The translations under genes and the position numbers were made by a program. 64,000 nucleotides of DNA from assembly GCA_016789025.1 (NCBI GenBank), contig JAEURC010000052.1, forward strand, positions 1 to 64,000, written 5' to 3'. The DNA is from Anaerolineales bacterium (GTDB lineage Bacteria > Chloroflexota > Anaerolineae > Anaerolineales > Villigracilaceae). The notes below the pieces were generated by a model. It saw only the letters and a program-made list of their open reading frames with translations. It was not told the origin of the DNA and searched no databases. Of this stretch, positions 1-7,906 are shown in pieces. Every line of letters begins with the position of its first letter. The stretch's first letter is position 1.

Positions 1-945
1 CAAATTTTCCATCGCCACTTTGGTGATCGTGCCAAGCCCCATGATGTAATCAATGGGCTCGTATCTTTTTTCGAGCGGCACGTGGATGTGCATGCGATAC
101 ATGCCCTCGCCCTCGCCCACTTGAATGGACGTGCCCATCTCTTCGAGCCGTCCGTAAAATTTTTGCAGGTCGAAGTTTTGCGGCGGCATAAAATCAACGA
201 CCACTTCGTAATCTTGCCCCTCTTCCACTTCTTCGAGCGCGCCCTGCAAGTTCATCGCCGAGATCGGTTGCACGCTCATCAACGGCGCGTCGAGCGACTC
301 GCCGTAGACGTGGCGCAACATTCCCTCCAAAATAAAAAACAAACCTTTGCCGCCTGAATCGACGACGCCGGCTTGTTTGAGCAGAGGCAGAAGATCGGGA
401 GTCCGCTGGACGGCTTCGTCTGCCGCCCGCACCGCCACTTCAAGGATTGTGATCGCGTCGCTCGTGGACTGGAGGGCTGCTTCAGTCGCGTCAGCCACTC
501 CGCGTATGACGGTTAAGATCGTCCCCTCCACCGGCTTGACCACGCCTTTGTAGGCGGTGTCGCGCGCTTCGGCGAATCCTTTGGCAAGCGACTCGCCGTC
601 CAACGTTTCGCGCTCATGCACCGCGCGCGCGAACCCGCGCCAGATTTGCGAAAGGATTACGCCCGAGTTGCCGCGCGCGCCCATCAACGCGCCTTTCGCC
701 ACTCCAGCCGCCATGTCGCTAACCTTGCGGTGACTCGAATCTTTGATCTCGTTCCACGCCGATTGCATGGTCAGCGTCATGTTCGTGCCGGTGTCGCCGT
801 CGGGGACGGGGAACACGTTCAACGCGTTGACGGTCTGCTGGTTGACTCGCAACCACGTCATGCCGGCTTCCACCAGCCGCTTCATGGATTGTCCATTGAT
901 GGTCTTTTTACGCAAGCCTTCGACGCGTTGGGTATCCACTGTCAT
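1..945 (-). CDS. FakA-like DhaL-domain kinase (YloV family), partial
   Basis: Reading leftward from the ATG at 945, 315 codons run open to the window edge, so the C-terminus is missing. The N-terminal DhaL domain carries PDGDTGTNM (residues 48-56) and GARGNSGVILSQ (89-100), the Mg-ATP-binding motifs shared by dihydroxyacetone kinase DhaL and fatty acid kinase FakA. FakA phosphorylates fatty acids presented by a FakB (DegV) partner so that they enter phospholipid synthesis; no FakB is visible here. An AGGAG site precedes the start. It lies 76 bp downstream of the Asp23-type gene, and rpmB is divergent just beyond, matching the rpmB-yloU-yloV neighbourhood known from Firmicutes. Family assignment is firm; the exact substrate is inferred. 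Confidence 0.9.
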   Translation of the reverse strand, partial: MTVDTQRVEGLRKKTINGQSMKRLVEAGMTWLRVNQQTVNALNVFPVPDGDTGTNMTLTMQSAWNEIKDSSHRKVSDMAAGVAKGALMGARGNSGVILSQIWRGFARAVHERETLDGESLAKGFAEARDTAYKGVVKPVEGTILTVIRGVADATEAALQSTSDAITILEVAVRAADEAVQRTPDLLPLLKQAGVVDSGGKGLFFILEGMLRHVYGESLDAPLMSVQPISAMNLQGALEEVEEGQDYEVVVDFMPPQNFDLQKFYGRLEEMGTSIQVGEGEGMYRMHIHVPLEKRYEPIDYIMGLGTITKVAMENL

Positions 946-1021
946 GCAAGTATTCTCCTGAAACGGTTAGTCAATTCCTGCCCGCAGTGCCACTGCGAAC
1001 GAACAAAGATAATATAAACTC

Positions 1022-1378
1022 TTAGTCGGTGTTGCTCACGCGCAGTCCCGCCACGTGGACGTTGACAGAATTCACTTTCAAACCGAGCGCCTTCTCCACA
1101 TGAAAGCGGACGGTGTTCGCCACGCTTTCTGCTACACTGCTGATGCGCGTGCCATATTCGACGATGATGTGGATCTCAATATCCAGATCTTCGCCGTTGT
1201 AGCGCACAGTAATACCCCGCGAAGGGTCGCGCGTGATGGATTTCATCAATCCATCCGCGAGGTTGCGCGCCGCCAGCCCCACCACGCCATACGATTCAAG
1301 CGTCGCCTGGCAGGCGATGGTCGCCACCGCGTTCGGGGAGATGTGGATGCCTCCCAAGGATGTCGTGTCTTCGCCCAT
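1022..1378 (-). CDS. Asp23/Gls24 family protein (YloU-like)
   Basis: A 118-residue protein with the Asp23/Gls24 (DUF322) pattern: GGIHISPNAVATIACQATLE near the start, a central GITVRYNGEDLDIEIHIIVEYG strand region and a C-terminal VNVHVAGL. Members are small cytoplasmic or membrane-associated proteins linked to envelope stress. I chose the ATG at 1378 rather than an in-frame ATG seven codons upstream because GGAGAGG sits seven bases before it. It is followed by the FakA-like gene on the same strand, a pairing conserved in many bacteria, which suggests a shared envelope or lipid role. The upstream side is occupied by an inverted repeat (1394-1471). Confidence 0.88.
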   Translation of the reverse strand: MGEDTTSLGGIHISPNAVATIACQATLESYGVVGLAARNLADGLMKSITRDPSRGITVRYNGEDLDIEIHIIVEYGTRISSVAESVANTVRFHVEKALGLKVNSVNVHVAGLRVSNTD

Positions 1379-1393
1379 GAGTCCTCTCCGGCA

Positions 1394-1471
1394 TGTCACT
1401 CTGAGACGCCTTCAGGCGTCGAAGAGTCTCTCGCGCTGAATTGGAGATCCTTCGCTACGCTCAGGATGACA
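1394..1471. repeat. Dispersed inverted repeat, TGTCA(T/C)TCTGAG family
   Basis: The ends TGTCACTCTGAG (1394-1405) and CTCAGGATGACA (1460-1471) are inverted copies with small mismatches; the interior contains GAAGAGTCTC and GAGATCCTTCGC. The same word set recurs at 20667-20773. It lies directly upstream of the Asp23-type gene, in what would be its leader. Confidence 0.75.
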
Positions 1472-1490
1472 GCGTTTCTATTTTAACATC

Positions 1491-1519
1491 TTGCCTGCCA
1501 TTAAGTCACGTGGTAAAAT
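1491..1519 (+). promoter_or_regulatory. Probable rpmB promoter
   Basis: TTGCCT at 1491-1496 and TAAAAT at 1514-1519 are separated by exactly 17 bp and point at rpmB, leaving a leader of about 55 nt with an AAGGAAAGGA ribosome-binding site. Confidence 0.6.
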
Positions 1520-1579
1520 GCCGTGCCTTCAAAAGGGCAGAGATAACGGAATTATAGCAAGGAAAGGAAACAGTACGTC

Positions 1580-1765
1580 ATGGCTAAGTGTGCAAACTGC
1601 GGCAAGTCCACCACCTTTGGGCATAATCGCTCGTTCTCCCAACGCGCCACCAACCGCACGTTCAAACCCAACCTCCAGAAGACGATCGTGATGGAAAAGG
1701 GTCGCGTCGTGCGCAAGGTGTTATGCACCAAGTGCATCAAGGCGATGAGCAAGTCGGTCGCGTAA
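1580..1765 (+). CDS. rpmB: 50S ribosomal protein L28
   Basis: A 61-residue basic protein beginning MAKCANCGKSTTFGHNRSFS, characteristic of ribosomal protein L28, including the paired cysteines of the C+ form (CANC near the N-terminus and CTKC near the C-terminus) expected to bind zinc. It is an RNA-binding component of the large subunit. A purine-rich AAGGAAAGGA lies about 10 bases before the ATG, and an intrinsic terminator follows 23 bp after the stop, so it is probably transcribed as a single gene from the promoter at 1491-1519. The divergent neighbours are the Asp23 and FakA-like genes. Confidence 0.96.
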   Translation: MAKCANCGKSTTFGHNRSFSQRATNRTFKPNLQKTIVMEKGRVVRKVLCTKCIKAMSKSVA

Positions 1766-1787
1766 AGATTTCGCCCCATAACAAAAG

Positions 1788-1811
1788 TCACGGCAACCGC
1801 CGTGATTTTTT
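1788..1811. terminator. Intrinsic terminator between convergent rpmB and rpe
   Basis: TCACGGC (1788-1794), a 4-nt loop and GCCGTGA (1799-1805) form a perfect stem followed by TTTTTT; an A-run on the left side lets it also act for the opposite strand. Confidence 0.85.
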
Positions 1812-1823
1812 GTTTTAAGCGCC

Positions 1824-1868
1824 GATACGCAGTACGCAATACGAAGTACTGCGCGCTACGTATCGCGT
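1824..1868. repeat. Degenerate heptamer tract (NNTACGN units) at the end of rpe
   Basis: Consecutive 7-bp units GATACGC, AGTACGC, AATACGA and AGTACTG (1824-1851) continue into a partly inverted GCGCTACGTATCG. The last codons and stop of rpe (1856) lie inside the tract. Confidence 0.65.
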
Positions 1869-2524
1869 AATTTCGCTTGCAAGATTTTGATCCCCGCCTT
1901 CGTCCCCTTCGGATGTTTGAAGACCGCCGTCGCGGCGACGAAGACATCTGCGCCGGCTTTCTTCATCTTCGGGAGAGTCTCCGCGTCAATGCCGCCGTCC
2001 ACTTCGATGCGCGCGGAGGATTTCAACGCGGTCAACCTTTTGCGGATCTCTTTCACCTTTGCAACCGTGGAGGATATGAACTTCTGACCGGAGTAACCGG
2101 GATTCACGCTCATCATCAAAAACAGATCCGCGTCTCCCAACACCGCCTCGATCGCGCCGACGGGGGTGCCCGGATTCAAGGCGACGCCGGCTGTGCATCC
2201 CAGCGAGTGGATGTGTTGGATCGTCCGATGAATATGCGGGCAAGCCTCAATATGAACAGTGATGTTGTCCGCGCCCGCTTTGGCAAACGCTTTGAGATGG
2301 CGTTCAGGCTTTTCGATCATCAGATGCACATCGAGCGGAAGTTTCGTGACGCGCTTGCAGGCTTCGACGATGAACGGTCCCATGGTAATGTTCGGCACGA
2401 AGCGACCATCCATCACGTCAATGTGGATCCAATCGGCGTTGGAAGATTCGCACACGGCGAGTTCTTCGCCAAGGCGGGTAAAGTCTGCGGAGAGGATAGA
2501 GGGAGCGAGGAGAAGTTTGGGCAT
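1856..2524 (-). CDS. rpe: Ribulose-phosphate 3-epimerase
   Basis: 222 residues, full length for this TIM-barrel enzyme, which interconverts D-ribulose 5-phosphate and D-xylulose 5-phosphate in the pentose phosphate pathway. Family motifs are clear: LLAPSILSADF at the N-terminus, HIDVMDGRFVPNITMGP (metal-binding His and catalytic Asp), LDVHLMI, MSVNPGYSGQKF and EVDGGI near the C-terminus. No Shine-Dalgarno sequence is evident; the region from 12 bp upstream is a repeat (2536-2706) separating it from the kinase gene on the same strand. The final RDT-stop codons fall in a heptamer tract, so the extreme C-terminus may be repeat-derived. Confidence 0.96.
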   Translation of the reverse strand: MPKLLLAPSILSADFTRLGEELAVCESSNADWIHIDVMDGRFVPNITMGPFIVEACKRVTKLPLDVHLMIEKPERHLKAFAKAGADNITVHIEACPHIHRTIQHIHSLGCTAGVALNPGTPVGAIEAVLGDADLFLMMSVNPGYSGQKFISSTVAKVKEIRKRLTALKSSARIEVDGGIDAETLPKMKKAGADVFVAATAVFKHPKGTKAGIKILQAKLRDT

Positions 2525-2535
2525 GATAAGCAGGT

Positions 2536-2706
2536 CGGTGGTTGAGTAGTCCCGCGCGTGCTGAGCGGAGCGCTAGCGAAGACGAAGCATCGCGGGACGT
2601 ATCGAAACCACCAGTATTCAAAATATCTTTTCTTTCAAAATTATTTTTGAAACTTGTTGGTTTCGATACGGGCGAGACGAGCACTCGCCCTACTCAACCA
2701 ACGAGG
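2536..2706. repeat. REPIN-like paired palindromic repeat, copy A
   Basis: Unit 1 (2536-2612) runs CGGTGGTTGAGTAG to CGTATCGAAACCACC and contains CCCGCG/CGCGGG arms. Unit 2 (2657-2706) is an inverted relative, TTGGTTTCGATACGG to CTACTCAACCAACGAGG. About 44 bp of AT-rich DNA separates them. The element fills the kinase-rpe gap. Other copies: 24610-24753, 32341-32485, 34575-34694 and 49368-49444 (partial). Confidence 0.85.
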
Positions 2707-2711
2707 TAACA

Positions 2712-3779
2712 CTAACGCGGGTTGTAAACGAAGTAAATATAGATCCAAAACGGGATTAACCCGCCGACAGAAATGAGCGCGAGCAATGCAAGCCCAATGG
2801 TTGCCCAATCCGCCTCAAAGGAGGAAGATGCGGAGGGTGGGTAGGCAGGCCGGGGAGTCGATTGAACCGGTTCGTAGGCTGGGATCGGTTCGGGCTGTTG
2901 GTACGTTGTCACCGCTTCGGGGGTCAAAGCTAGGGCGGGCGCGGGAGTCGCTTCGCGTTGAGTCCCAAATTTGAGGAGCACGCGCCCGAGTTGGTCGGCG
3001 GTGCGGTAACGCGCAGACGGTTCCTTCGAGAGGACTTTCATGACGATTTCTTCGAGCGCGGGAGGAATATCGGGAACGTATTCGCTGATGGGAATGGGTT
3101 GTTCTTCGAGATGCATGCGGGCGAGTTCGTCGCTGGTGGGGGCGTTGAACGGCAGGGCACCGGTCAGGATTTCGTATAAGACAATGCCCAGCGAGTACAC
3201 ATCGGAAGATGGGGAGGGCGCTTCGCCAACGGCTTGCTCAGGCGAGAAATATTGCGGCGAGCCCCAGACCACATCGGCGCGTTCATCGGGCTGGATGGTG
3301 GAGAGAGCGCGAGCGATACCGAAGTCTGTCACTTTGAGGCGGTTGTCGGGGGTGAGGATCATGTTGTGCGGCTTGATATCGCAGTGGACAAGCCCGGCGC
3401 GGTGGGCATAACCGATGCCGGCACAGGCTTGCACCATGATGGGAATCCCCTCCTCCACGCTGAAGCGTCCGCGCTGGCGCAGGATGGTCTTCAAATCTTT
3501 GCCAGGGATGTATTCCATGACGATGTATAACTGCCCGAAGTCGAAGCCGAAATCGTGGACGGTGACGATGTTGGGGTGCGAAAGGTTTGCCGCGGCGCGC
3601 GCCTCCATTTTGAAGCGCTCCTGAAACGCCGGGTCCTGGGAGTATTTTTCGTGCAGAACTTTAATGGCAACGTTGCGTTCGAGCATCAGGTCGCGCGCGC
3701 GATAGACGTTCGACATTCCGCCCATGCCGAGTTGCTCCAGCAGTTGATAACGTTTGTTGAGAAGCGCTCCAGATTCCAT
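2712..3779 (-). CDS. Ser/Thr protein kinase with C-terminal membrane anchor
   Basis: A 355-residue Hanks-type kinase. Visible motifs: glycine loop LGMGGMSNVYRARD (17-30), catalytic VAIK lysine (Lys40), HCDIKPHNMIL catalytic loop, DFGIARAL, and GSPQYFSPEQ in the activation segment. Residues about 270-320 are Pro/Ala-rich, and a hydrophobic segment WATIGLALLALISVGGLIPF anchors the protein, ending almost at the membrane (VYNPR), so there is no extracellular sensor domain. A TATAAT box on this strand (3794 to 3789) stands 9 bp before the ATG with no Shine-Dalgarno, suggesting a near-leaderless mRNA. Substrates are not evident. Confidence 0.93.
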   Translation of the reverse strand: MESGALLNKRYQLLEQLGMGGMSNVYRARDLMLERNVAIKVLHEKYSQDPAFQERFKMEARAAANLSHPNIVTVHDFGFDFGQLYIVMEYIPGKDLKTILRQRGRFSVEEGIPIMVQACAGIGYAHRAGLVHCDIKPHNMILTPDNRLKVTDFGIARALSTIQPDERADVVWGSPQYFSPEQAVGEAPSPSSDVYSLGIVLYEILTGALPFNAPTSDELARMHLEEQPIPISEYVPDIPPALEEIVMKVLSKEPSARYRTADQLGRVLLKFGTQREATPAPALALTPEAVTTYQQPEPIPAYEPVQSTPRPAYPPSASSSFEADWATIGLALLALISVGGLIPFWIYIYFVYNPR

Positions 3780-3813
3780 GATGAAAAGATTATATCATCT
3801 CAATTTCAACCAA

Positions 3814-3838
3814 AAGCCCCCGCAAGTGGCGAGGGCTT
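3814..3838 (-). terminator. Probable terminator after phnE
   Basis: AAGCCC/GGGCTT and CGC/GCG arms with a 5-nt loop form a stem with one mismatch; on the minus strand it is followed by TTTTGGTT, a short U-run. Confidence 0.55.
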
Positions 3839-3868
3839 GGTGTTGAAGTGTGTATTCAAATGAACGAG

Positions 3869-5713
3869 TTAGACGTATTTTTCTCGCAACACGGAGGAGA
3901 TGTAGTCCATGCTGGCGACCACAATAGCGATGGCAAGCATTTGCGCGCTGGCGGCGCGATAGTTGAGCAGGTTAATGTTCTGCTGTAACAGGAAGCCGAT
4001 GCCGCCGCCGCCCACAAAACCGATGATGGTGGACATGCGCACGTTGATATCCCAGCGATACATGGTGTACGAAATATACGGCGGCACGATCTGCGGGATC
4101 ACCGCATAGATGATGGTCTGCAAGCGATTTGCGCCGGTGGCTTGAATCGCTTCCAATGGACCGGGCTGGATGCTCTCCACTTGTTCAGAATAAAGTTTCG
4201 CCAGGCTGACAATGGTGTGCAAGCCGAGCGCCATCACACCGGCGAAAGGACCAATGCCCACCGCGATCACAAAAACGATCGCCATCACCAGCGCCTCGAC
4301 AGAACGCAAGCCGTTGAGGATCGTGCGCGTCACATAATAGATGACCATGCCGGTGGAAAGCGTATCCTTGGGTTTGGTGATCAACGCTATAACCAACCCG
4401 AGCAAGCCTCCAACAATGAGCGGACCCCATAGCACATAAACGGACTGACCAATCTGGTACAACCATTCAACCAACCACCCAAATAGCCCGAACAGCGTCG
4501 CGCCGGCGAGGGTGGCAAATAGAATGTTGAGCAGACGTATCGCGCTGGGCGCCAGTCTTTCAGAAGCGCGCTGACCCGTCCGTCCCAGAAAACTGCTCAA
4601 CGCGCTGCCGGTTGCCAGTCCCCCCAGCACGGGGGTTGTGATTGCGATAATATCGCCAAGTTGGAACAGAAAGTTTCCCAAAAATGCCAGCGAACCGAGC
4701 CCGGCAATCCCCAACAAGCCTACATTGATTGCCAAGTGGGCAAGTTGGAACAAGCCATAAAAAGCAACCAACACCGTAATAAACAAGACGATCAGACGCG
4801 CAACCTGCGTTGTTTTATTCGGCTTGGAGGTTTCTTCCTCAGGCAAAGCCCAGCGTAACCCCAGAGAAGCAAGGATCGGAGTCAGTACAACGAAAATCAC
4901 GTTGACGGGAATATTCTCCGCAAAGGGAGCGCTCAACGTTCCAACCCAACTCACCAACAAATAGCCCACCGCAATTCCAAGAGGCCAGCCCAACAGAGAC
5001 AAGGCAATGCTCGTCAGCGGGCTTCTCACCGATTTCATCAGGTTACGCGCGGCAATGAAACTAAGCGGGATGGCAAGAATAGTGCCGAGGGTGGTCGCCA
5101 GCAAGGCGAGGAATACCGTCTCGATGATCTTATCCCATGTCTCACGCGCGGTTTCGGTGAACTGCGGAGTCCCCACATTTCGCCGCATGGTAACGCGGAT
5201 AAATTGCACCTCGTCGCTAGGGCGTTTAGGCAGTTTGATCGCAACCGAAAAACTGCCGTCGGCGTCGGTAGTAGCGGTATCGTTGCCCAACTCCACCACA
5301 TTGGTCGGGTCGCTCCCCGGCACAAAACGAACGGGTCCGCTGGAATTGGGGATGAATTTAAAACCCTCCACCGTGACCATTTCCCCCGGTTCCGCGCAGG
5401 ACGGGGTGACTGTCACGTACGGACCCGACGTATCCGGCGCCTCGACGATCCCGCCGTCCGCCGGGCAAGTCACATGGACGGGGGCGGTGAAGGCTTCGGC
5501 AACCTGCTCGTATTCGAATATATCCGGCTGAGCCAGCGCGCGCGTTACGCGCACCAGGCTTTCCTGGCGCCGCTCACTGCGTAGTTGTTCAAGATCGATC
5601 TTGGTGATCTGAAAACCGTACGCATAAACGATCAAGCCTGCCAGAACGGCAAGACCCGTGCCCAGAGATTTCCAAGGGGATGATTTTTTATCGTTCTTAT
5701 TGGGTTCCTTCAT
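3869..5713 (-). CDS. phnE: Phosphonate-type ABC transporter permease, enlarged PhnE
   Basis: A 614-residue inner-membrane permease, over twice the usual PhnE length of about 270. In order: a membrane helix (17-34); an extracytoplasmic region with a TIG-like beta segment around TVTPSCAEPGEMVTVEGFKF (roughly 80-165); the PhnE start ETWDKIIETVFLALLATTLG (about 187); roughly 200 residues with extra hydrophobic helices and a charged PEEETSKPNK loop; then the conserved PhnE core with LRSVEALVMAIVFV, GPFAGVMALGLHT and SIQPGPLEAIQATGANRLQ (the EAA loop that contacts PhnC). It begins 4 bp after phnC and is followed by a hairpin. The substrate may be phosphonate, phosphite or phosphate. Confidence 0.9.
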   Translation of the reverse strand: MKEPNKNDKKSSPWKSLGTGLAVLAGLIVYAYGFQITKIDLEQLRSERRQESLVRVTRALAQPDIFEYEQVAEAFTAPVHVTCPADGGIVEAPDTSGPYVTVTPSCAEPGEMVTVEGFKFIPNSSGPVRFVPGSDPTNVVELGNDTATTDADGSFSVAIKLPKRPSDEVQFIRVTMRRNVGTPQFTETARETWDKIIETVFLALLATTLGTILAIPLSFIAARNLMKSVRSPLTSIALSLLGWPLGIAVGYLLVSWVGTLSAPFAENIPVNVIFVVLTPILASLGLRWALPEEETSKPNKTTQVARLIVLFITVLVAFYGLFQLAHLAINVGLLGIAGLGSLAFLGNFLFQLGDIIAITTPVLGGLATGSALSSFLGRTGQRASERLAPSAIRLLNILFATLAGATLFGLFGWLVEWLYQIGQSVYVLWGPLIVGGLLGLVIALITKPKDTLSTGMVIYYVTRTILNGLRSVEALVMAIVFVIAVGIGPFAGVMALGLHTIVSLAKLYSEQVESIQPGPLEAIQATGANRLQTIIYAVIPQIVPPYISYTMYRWDINVRMSTIIGFVGGGGIGFLLQQNINLLNYRAASAQMLAIAIVVASMDYISSVLREKYV

Positions 5714-5716
5714 GGC

Positions 5717-6469
5717 TTAACCCACCCTTTCCGCGTCGCGGCCATAAATATCTTTAAATTTTTTGTCATCGATCTCGCTGGGCAAACCTTCAAACACCAG
5801 TTTCCCCTCGTTCAAAGCGATCACACGGTCGGCATATCGATGAACCAGATCGAGGAAGTGCAGGCTGCATAACACAGTCACGCCGTCCTTTTTATTGATC
5901 TCCTCAAGATGCTTCATGATGCTGTGCGCCAGGACCGGATCAAGGCTGGCAACCGGTTCATCGGCAAGGATGATTTCAGGATCCTGCATGAGCGCGCGCG
6001 CGATTCCCACGCGTTGTTGCTGACCGCCGCTCAACTCATCGGCGCGCTGGTTTGCCTTATCCGCGATGCCGACGCGCTCGAGTTGTTGGAGCGCCTTTGC
6101 CATATCTTCTTTTGGAAAACGGTTAAGGAGACTCCAGGCGGGGTTGACGTACCCGAGCCGCCCAGCCAGCACATTGGTCAATACTTTGGAGCGGTGTACC
6201 AGATTGAAGTGTTGAAAGACCATGCCGATCTTGCGGCGGATGCGGCGCATCTCCTCCGGGTTGGCGGCGGTGATATCCTCCCCGTTCCACAGAATTTGCC
6301 CTTCGGTGGGATCGATCAGGCGGTTGATACAGCGCAAGAGCGTGGATTTGCCCGAGCCGCTCAAGCCGATCACAGCCAGAAACTGTCCTTTGGGCGCGTC
6401 GAATGTAACATTGTTCAGCGCCTTGACCCCCCTATCGTATACCTTTGTCAGATTTTTTACTTGGAGCAT
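5717..6469 (-). CDS. phnC: Phosphonate-type ABC transporter ATP-binding protein
   Basis: 250 residues from the ATG at 6469; an in-frame upstream ATG at 6526 would add 19 residues of non-family sequence. Walker A GLSGSGKSTLLR, Q-loop region MVFQHFNLV, signature LSGGQQQRVGIARAL, Walker B IILADEPVASLDP and the H-loop LCSLHFLDL are all present. The QRADELSGGQQQR and VASLDP spacing matches PhnC. It energises import through PhnE and is translated between phnD and phnE; the phnD-phnC gap carries a strong hairpin that may lower its expression relative to the binding protein. Confidence 0.95.
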   Translation of the reverse strand: MLQVKNLTKVYDRGVKALNNVTFDAPKGQFLAVIGLSGSGKSTLLRCINRLIDPTEGQILWNGEDITAANPEEMRRIRRKIGMVFQHFNLVHRSKVLTNVLAGRLGYVNPAWSLLNRFPKEDMAKALQQLERVGIADKANQRADELSGGQQQRVGIARALMQDPEIILADEPVASLDPVLAHSIMKHLEEINKKDGVTVLCSLHFLDLVHRYADRVIALNEGKLVFEGLPSEIDDKKFKDIYGRDAERVG

Positions 6470-6557
6470 GGTGGGTTCTCGCAATCTATGATTTGATAAT
6501 GAACATACCAGCCTGCATTGCCCCATTATAAAAAGAAAAAAGACTTTAATAAAGACA

Positions 6558-6587
6558 ATTCGAGCAGGGAGTTTTCCCTGCTCGAAT
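6558..6587 (-). promoter_or_regulatory. Strong hairpin in the phnD-phnC gap
   Basis: ATTCGAGCAGGGA (6558-6570) and TCCCTGCTCGAAT (6575-6587) form a perfect 13-bp stem with a 4-nt loop, 19 bp after the phnD stop. There is no immediate U-run in the direction of transcription, so it is more likely an mRNA-stabilising or attenuating hairpin than a full terminator. Confidence 0.75.
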
Positions 6588-6605
6588 ATCTTGATGAGCT
6601 AAACT

Positions 6606-7703
6606 TTAGCGGAGCGATTCGATCGTGGTTCCAGATTCCACAACCAGCTTGCGGATGAAATCATATTCCGCGTCGGCGGCGGGTTGCATACCAGACCAGC
6701 CATAGAAGTCTTCGCTACCCAGCGAGGTGCCCCATGCTTCAGATTCGGCAAACGCCTGCAGAGCCGCTTCAATCTGGGCGCGCACATCGGCGGGGAATTC
6801 GGGACCGAAGGACATGGTGTCGTTCGGGATTTCCGGGGAGAGCATCAGGATGCGCACCTTGGAGATCACATCGGGGAACTCTTCGCGGATGTTGGCGCGG
6901 GCATCGAGAACGCGGTAGCCTTCGCAGAGCAGTTTGCTCTTGTCTTCGTTGAGCGCGCAGGAATTCACATCCACGGGCACTTCAGGATCGTCGCCGATCG
7001 CCCACGGAGCGCCGCCTTCAGGAGCCGCCCAGGGGCTGTAGAACGCCGCGGCAAAATCTGCTTCACCGGTGTACACAGCGCGGACAGCCTGCGGGTGACC
7101 ACCGGCTTCGAGTTCTTCGCCAACCGTTACGCCCGCTTCTTTGAGCATCACGGAAGGAACGAGGTAACCGGAGGTGGAACCGGCATCGGGGAAGGCGAAC
7201 TTCTTGCCGTTCAGGTCATCGATGGAATCGATGTCGCTGTCGCGAGCAACCACGAGCATGGTCCAGTACACGCCCCAGCCGCGGCGCACAGCTTTGAAAG
7301 CAACATCCACGCCGCAGAGGTCATTGGCAAGCACATAACCGAAAGCGGGGATGAACGCCATCGTGTCTGAAGGCGAGGCGCACATTTCTTCGATCGTGGC
7401 GGCGTAGGAAGTAGGAACCACCACTTCGAAGGTGAGGCCCGTGGCTTCGTTCAACGCATTCGCCATTACTTCACCGCCGGTGACGATCACGTTCGCATCC
7501 ACAGAGGGAACGAACAACACCTTGATCGGGTGTTCCGGTGAACCGATGGCGGGGGGCGCCTCGGTAGCGGTAGGCGGAACGGCTGTCGGCGGAACCGCCG
7601 TGGGAGCAGGCGGCTCAGTGGCGACCGGGGTGGCGGGTGCGCAGGCAGAAAGCGCCAACGCGAAGACCGTCACCATGGAAAGAAACAGGTACATCTTTTT
7701 CAT
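6606..7703 (-). CDS. phnD: Phosphate/phosphite/phosphonate-binding lipoprotein
   Basis: 365 residues. A signal peptide ends in the lipobox LSAC (Cys21), followed by a Pro/Ala/Thr-rich linker (PTAVPPTAVPPTATEAPP) typical of envelope proteins in this genome, then a periplasmic-binding fold: IKVLFVPSVDANVIVTGGEVMANAL, GKKFAFPDAGSTSGYLVPSVML and GEADFAAAFYSPW match the PhnD/PtxB family. It should be a lipid-anchored solute receptor that delivers substrate to PhnE. AAGGAG lies 8-10 bases before the ATG, and a promoter is visible upstream. First gene of phnD-phnC-phnE. Confidence 0.94.
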   Translation of the reverse strand: MKKMYLFLSMVTVFALALSACAPATPVATEPPAPTAVPPTAVPPTATEAPPAIGSPEHPIKVLFVPSVDANVIVTGGEVMANALNEATGLTFEVVVPTSYAATIEEMCASPSDTMAFIPAFGYVLANDLCGVDVAFKAVRRGWGVYWTMLVVARDSDIDSIDDLNGKKFAFPDAGSTSGYLVPSVMLKEAGVTVGEELEAGGHPQAVRAVYTGEADFAAAFYSPWAAPEGGAPWAIGDDPEVPVDVNSCALNEDKSKLLCEGYRVLDARANIREEFPDVISKVRILMLSPEIPNDTMSFGPEFPADVRAQIEAALQAFAESEAWGTSLGSEDFYGWSGMQPAADAEYDFIRKLVVESGTTIESLR

Positions 7704-7754
7704 TCTTCTTCTCCTTGATTAATGTGTTGGGATATTGATTTTCCCATAGCGTGC

Positions 7755-7783
7755 ATCATACAACCATAAAACGATTTGCACAA
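7755..7783 (-). promoter_or_regulatory. Probable phnDCE promoter
   Basis: On the minus strand, TTGTGC (7783-7778) and TATGAT (7760-7755) are separated by 17 bp, giving a leader of about 45 nt to phnD. I could not identify a clear Pho-box-like direct repeat. Confidence 0.55.
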
Positions 7784-7894
7784 GTGCCGATTGGTTGAAG
7801 TTATTTTTTTGTCTGACAAATTTGAAAAACCGATGTGACAGTACGGCAACGTTCATGTTGCAATCACCCGGCGATGGACGGTCAAGCCAACGGG

Positions 7895-7900
7895 TATAAT
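7895..7900 (+). promoter_or_regulatory. -10 box of a leaderless gene
   Basis: TATAAT ends 6 bp before the ATG at 7907, so transcription should start at or next to the start codon; there is no Shine-Dalgarno sequence. Confidence 0.6.
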
Positions 7901-7906
7901 CTCTTT

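Noticed and set aside
2418-2684. 88-codon frame running through REPIN copy A
   Set aside because: It translates repeat sequence (GGFDT..., LLNH...) seen at other copies, not a gene.
6470-6526. Upstream in-frame ATG (6526) for phnC
   Set aside because: Adds 19 residues lying outside the family homology; the ATG at 6469 matches the usual N-terminus.
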